This document shows, piece after piece, positions 6,827-7,520 of a DNA stretch of 7,520 nucleotides. The translations under genes and the position numbers were made by a program. Location: NCBI GenBank assembly GCA_947074225.1, contig CAMTOX010000086.1, positions 1 to 7,520 of the forward strand, given 5' to 3'. Position 1 is the stretch's first letter; each line of letters opens with the position of its first letter. Source of the DNA: an uncultured bacterium. GTDB taxonomy: Bacteria > Bacteroidota > Bacteroidia > Bacteroidales > Paludibacteraceae. The notes beneath the pieces were generated by a model. It had not been told where the DNA came from. It did no database searches and saw only the letters and a list, made by a program, of their open reading frames with translations.

Positions 6827-7520
6827 ATGAAACACATGTTATCTTTCCTTTTAATCATAGGCATTGTCACTTCAATGTTTAGCTGTCAGAGCAGTAACAA
6901 CGAAGCTGAATCAACAAAAGTTATTTTATCGGACAATGCTATAACATTAGCGGTTGGCGACATCCATACACTTGAAGTATCTGTAACTCCAACTTCTACT
7001 CAGCCTGTAGTATGGAGTAGCTCAAATAATGACGTAGCAACGGTATTTTATGGTAAAATCACCGCAAAATCTGTAGGTACCTCTACCATTACAGCAGAAT
7101 GTAATGGTATTGTAGACTCTTGTGTAGTCAATATCACTATTAGTGGCGAGAACCAAGAAGATGAGACCATTGGCGAATATAGCTTAGTATGGAGCGATGA
7201 GTTCAATGGCACCACTTTAAACAAAGCGGTTTGGAACATTGAAGTAAATGGCGATGGAGGTGGTAACAACGAGTTACAATACTACCGCGCAGAGAATGTC
7301 TCTGTTGGAGAAGAACCTATCTCAGGAAAAGGATGCTTAATCTTAACAGCACGTAAAGAAAACTATGGTGGGAAAACGGCTACCTCAGGACGTATTAACA
7401 GCCGCGACAACGTCACTTTCACACATGGTATGATTGAGGCTAGCATACGTATTCCACATACTGCTAACGGTATATGGCCTGCCTTCTGGATGATGGGAAA
7501 TGACATTAGCTCTATCGGAT
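6827..7520 (+). CDS. Second Big_2-GH16 lipoprotein, 3'-partial at window end
   Basis: Translation from ATG 6827 stays open for 231 codons to the window edge. The signal peptide ends at lipobox MFSC (Cys20), followed by QSSNNEAES; an in-frame ATG at 6836 is an alternative start that would leave a shorter but still plausible signal. Residues about 30-104 are a Big_2 domain (PVVWSSSNNDVATVFYGKIT) very like that of the preceding gene. An acidic linker (ENQEDETIGE) leads to the GH16 fold: YSLVWSDEFNGTTL, GGGNNELQYYRAENV, LILTARKENYGG, HGMIEASIRIP and WPAFWMMGND. The window ends at ISSIG, just before the expected ExDxxE motif, so catalytic competence cannot be judged. Compared with its neighbour it has a longer loop (GEEPISGKG) before the LILTARKE strand, and different flanking residues. 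These suggest a distinct beta-glucan specificity or subfamily rather than a recent copy. It begins 60 bases after the neighbour's stop, probably in the same operon. Confidence 0.92.
   Translation, partial: MKHMLSFLLIIGIVTSMFSCQSSNNEAESTKVILSDNAITLAVGDIHTLEVSVTPTSTQPVVWSSSNNDVATVFYGKITAKSVGTSTITAECNGIVDSCVVNITISGENQEDETIGEYSLVWSDEFNGTTLNKAVWNIEVNGDGGGNNELQYYRAENVSVGEEPISGKGCLILTARKENYGGKTATSGRINSRDNVTFTHGMIEASIRIPHTANGIWPAFWMMGNDISSIG

Noticed and set aside
1..7520. Novel defence system, mobile element, CRISPR array or RNA gene
   Set aside because: Every long frame is accounted for by PUL components, there are no direct repeat arrays, transposase motifs or tRNA/rRNA-like sequences, and the gaps are at most 125 bases.

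Overview
The window is a slice of a polysaccharide utilization locus (PUL) from a member of the Bacteroidota, most likely order Bacteroidales; the genus cannot be fixed from the sequence. The evidence is an adjacent SusC-like/SusD-like pair, several lipoproteins with signal peptidase II lipoboxes and acidic or polar residues just after the lipidated cysteine, moderately AT-rich DNA, and A/T-rich leaders without clear Shine-Dalgarno sequences. All genes lie on the + strand with gaps of 40, 47, 125 and 60 bases, which fits one operon. No gap exceeds 125 bases.

Layout: (1) 1-2960, SusC-like TonB-dependent transporter, lacking its 5' end. (2) 3001-4587, complete SusD-like lipoprotein. (3) 4635-5591, lipoprotein with a bacterial Ig-like (Big_2) domain followed by a C-terminal beta-sandwich that looks like a carbohydrate-binding module, probably a surface glycan-binding protein. 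(4) 5592-5716, the longest intercistronic gap, carrying a 6-bp stem-loop directly after the stop codon and a perfect 11-bp stem-loop. (5) 5717-6766, complete lipoprotein endo-beta-glucanase of family GH16 with an N-terminal Big_2 domain. (6) 6827 to the window end, a second Big_2-GH16 lipoprotein, a diverged paralogue of the previous gene, cut off just before its catalytic motif.

Inferred working model: the surface GH16 enzymes cut a beta-glucan (laminarin-type beta-1,3-glucan is the best guess, mixed-linkage beta-1,3/1,4-glucan the main alternative). The Big_2/CBM-like lipoprotein and the SusD-like protein hold the glycan and its fragments, and SusC imports oligosaccharides in a TonB-dependent way. 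No regulator (HTCS, SusR-like, ECF sigma/anti-sigma) and no exo-acting glucosidase is in view; they would be expected outside the window. I see no defence system, mobile element, CRISPR array or RNA gene. The overall system is a recognisable PUL type. The parts most worth a second look are the intercistronic hairpins, the run of three Big_2 lipoproteins and the unassigned C-terminal domain of the third gene.
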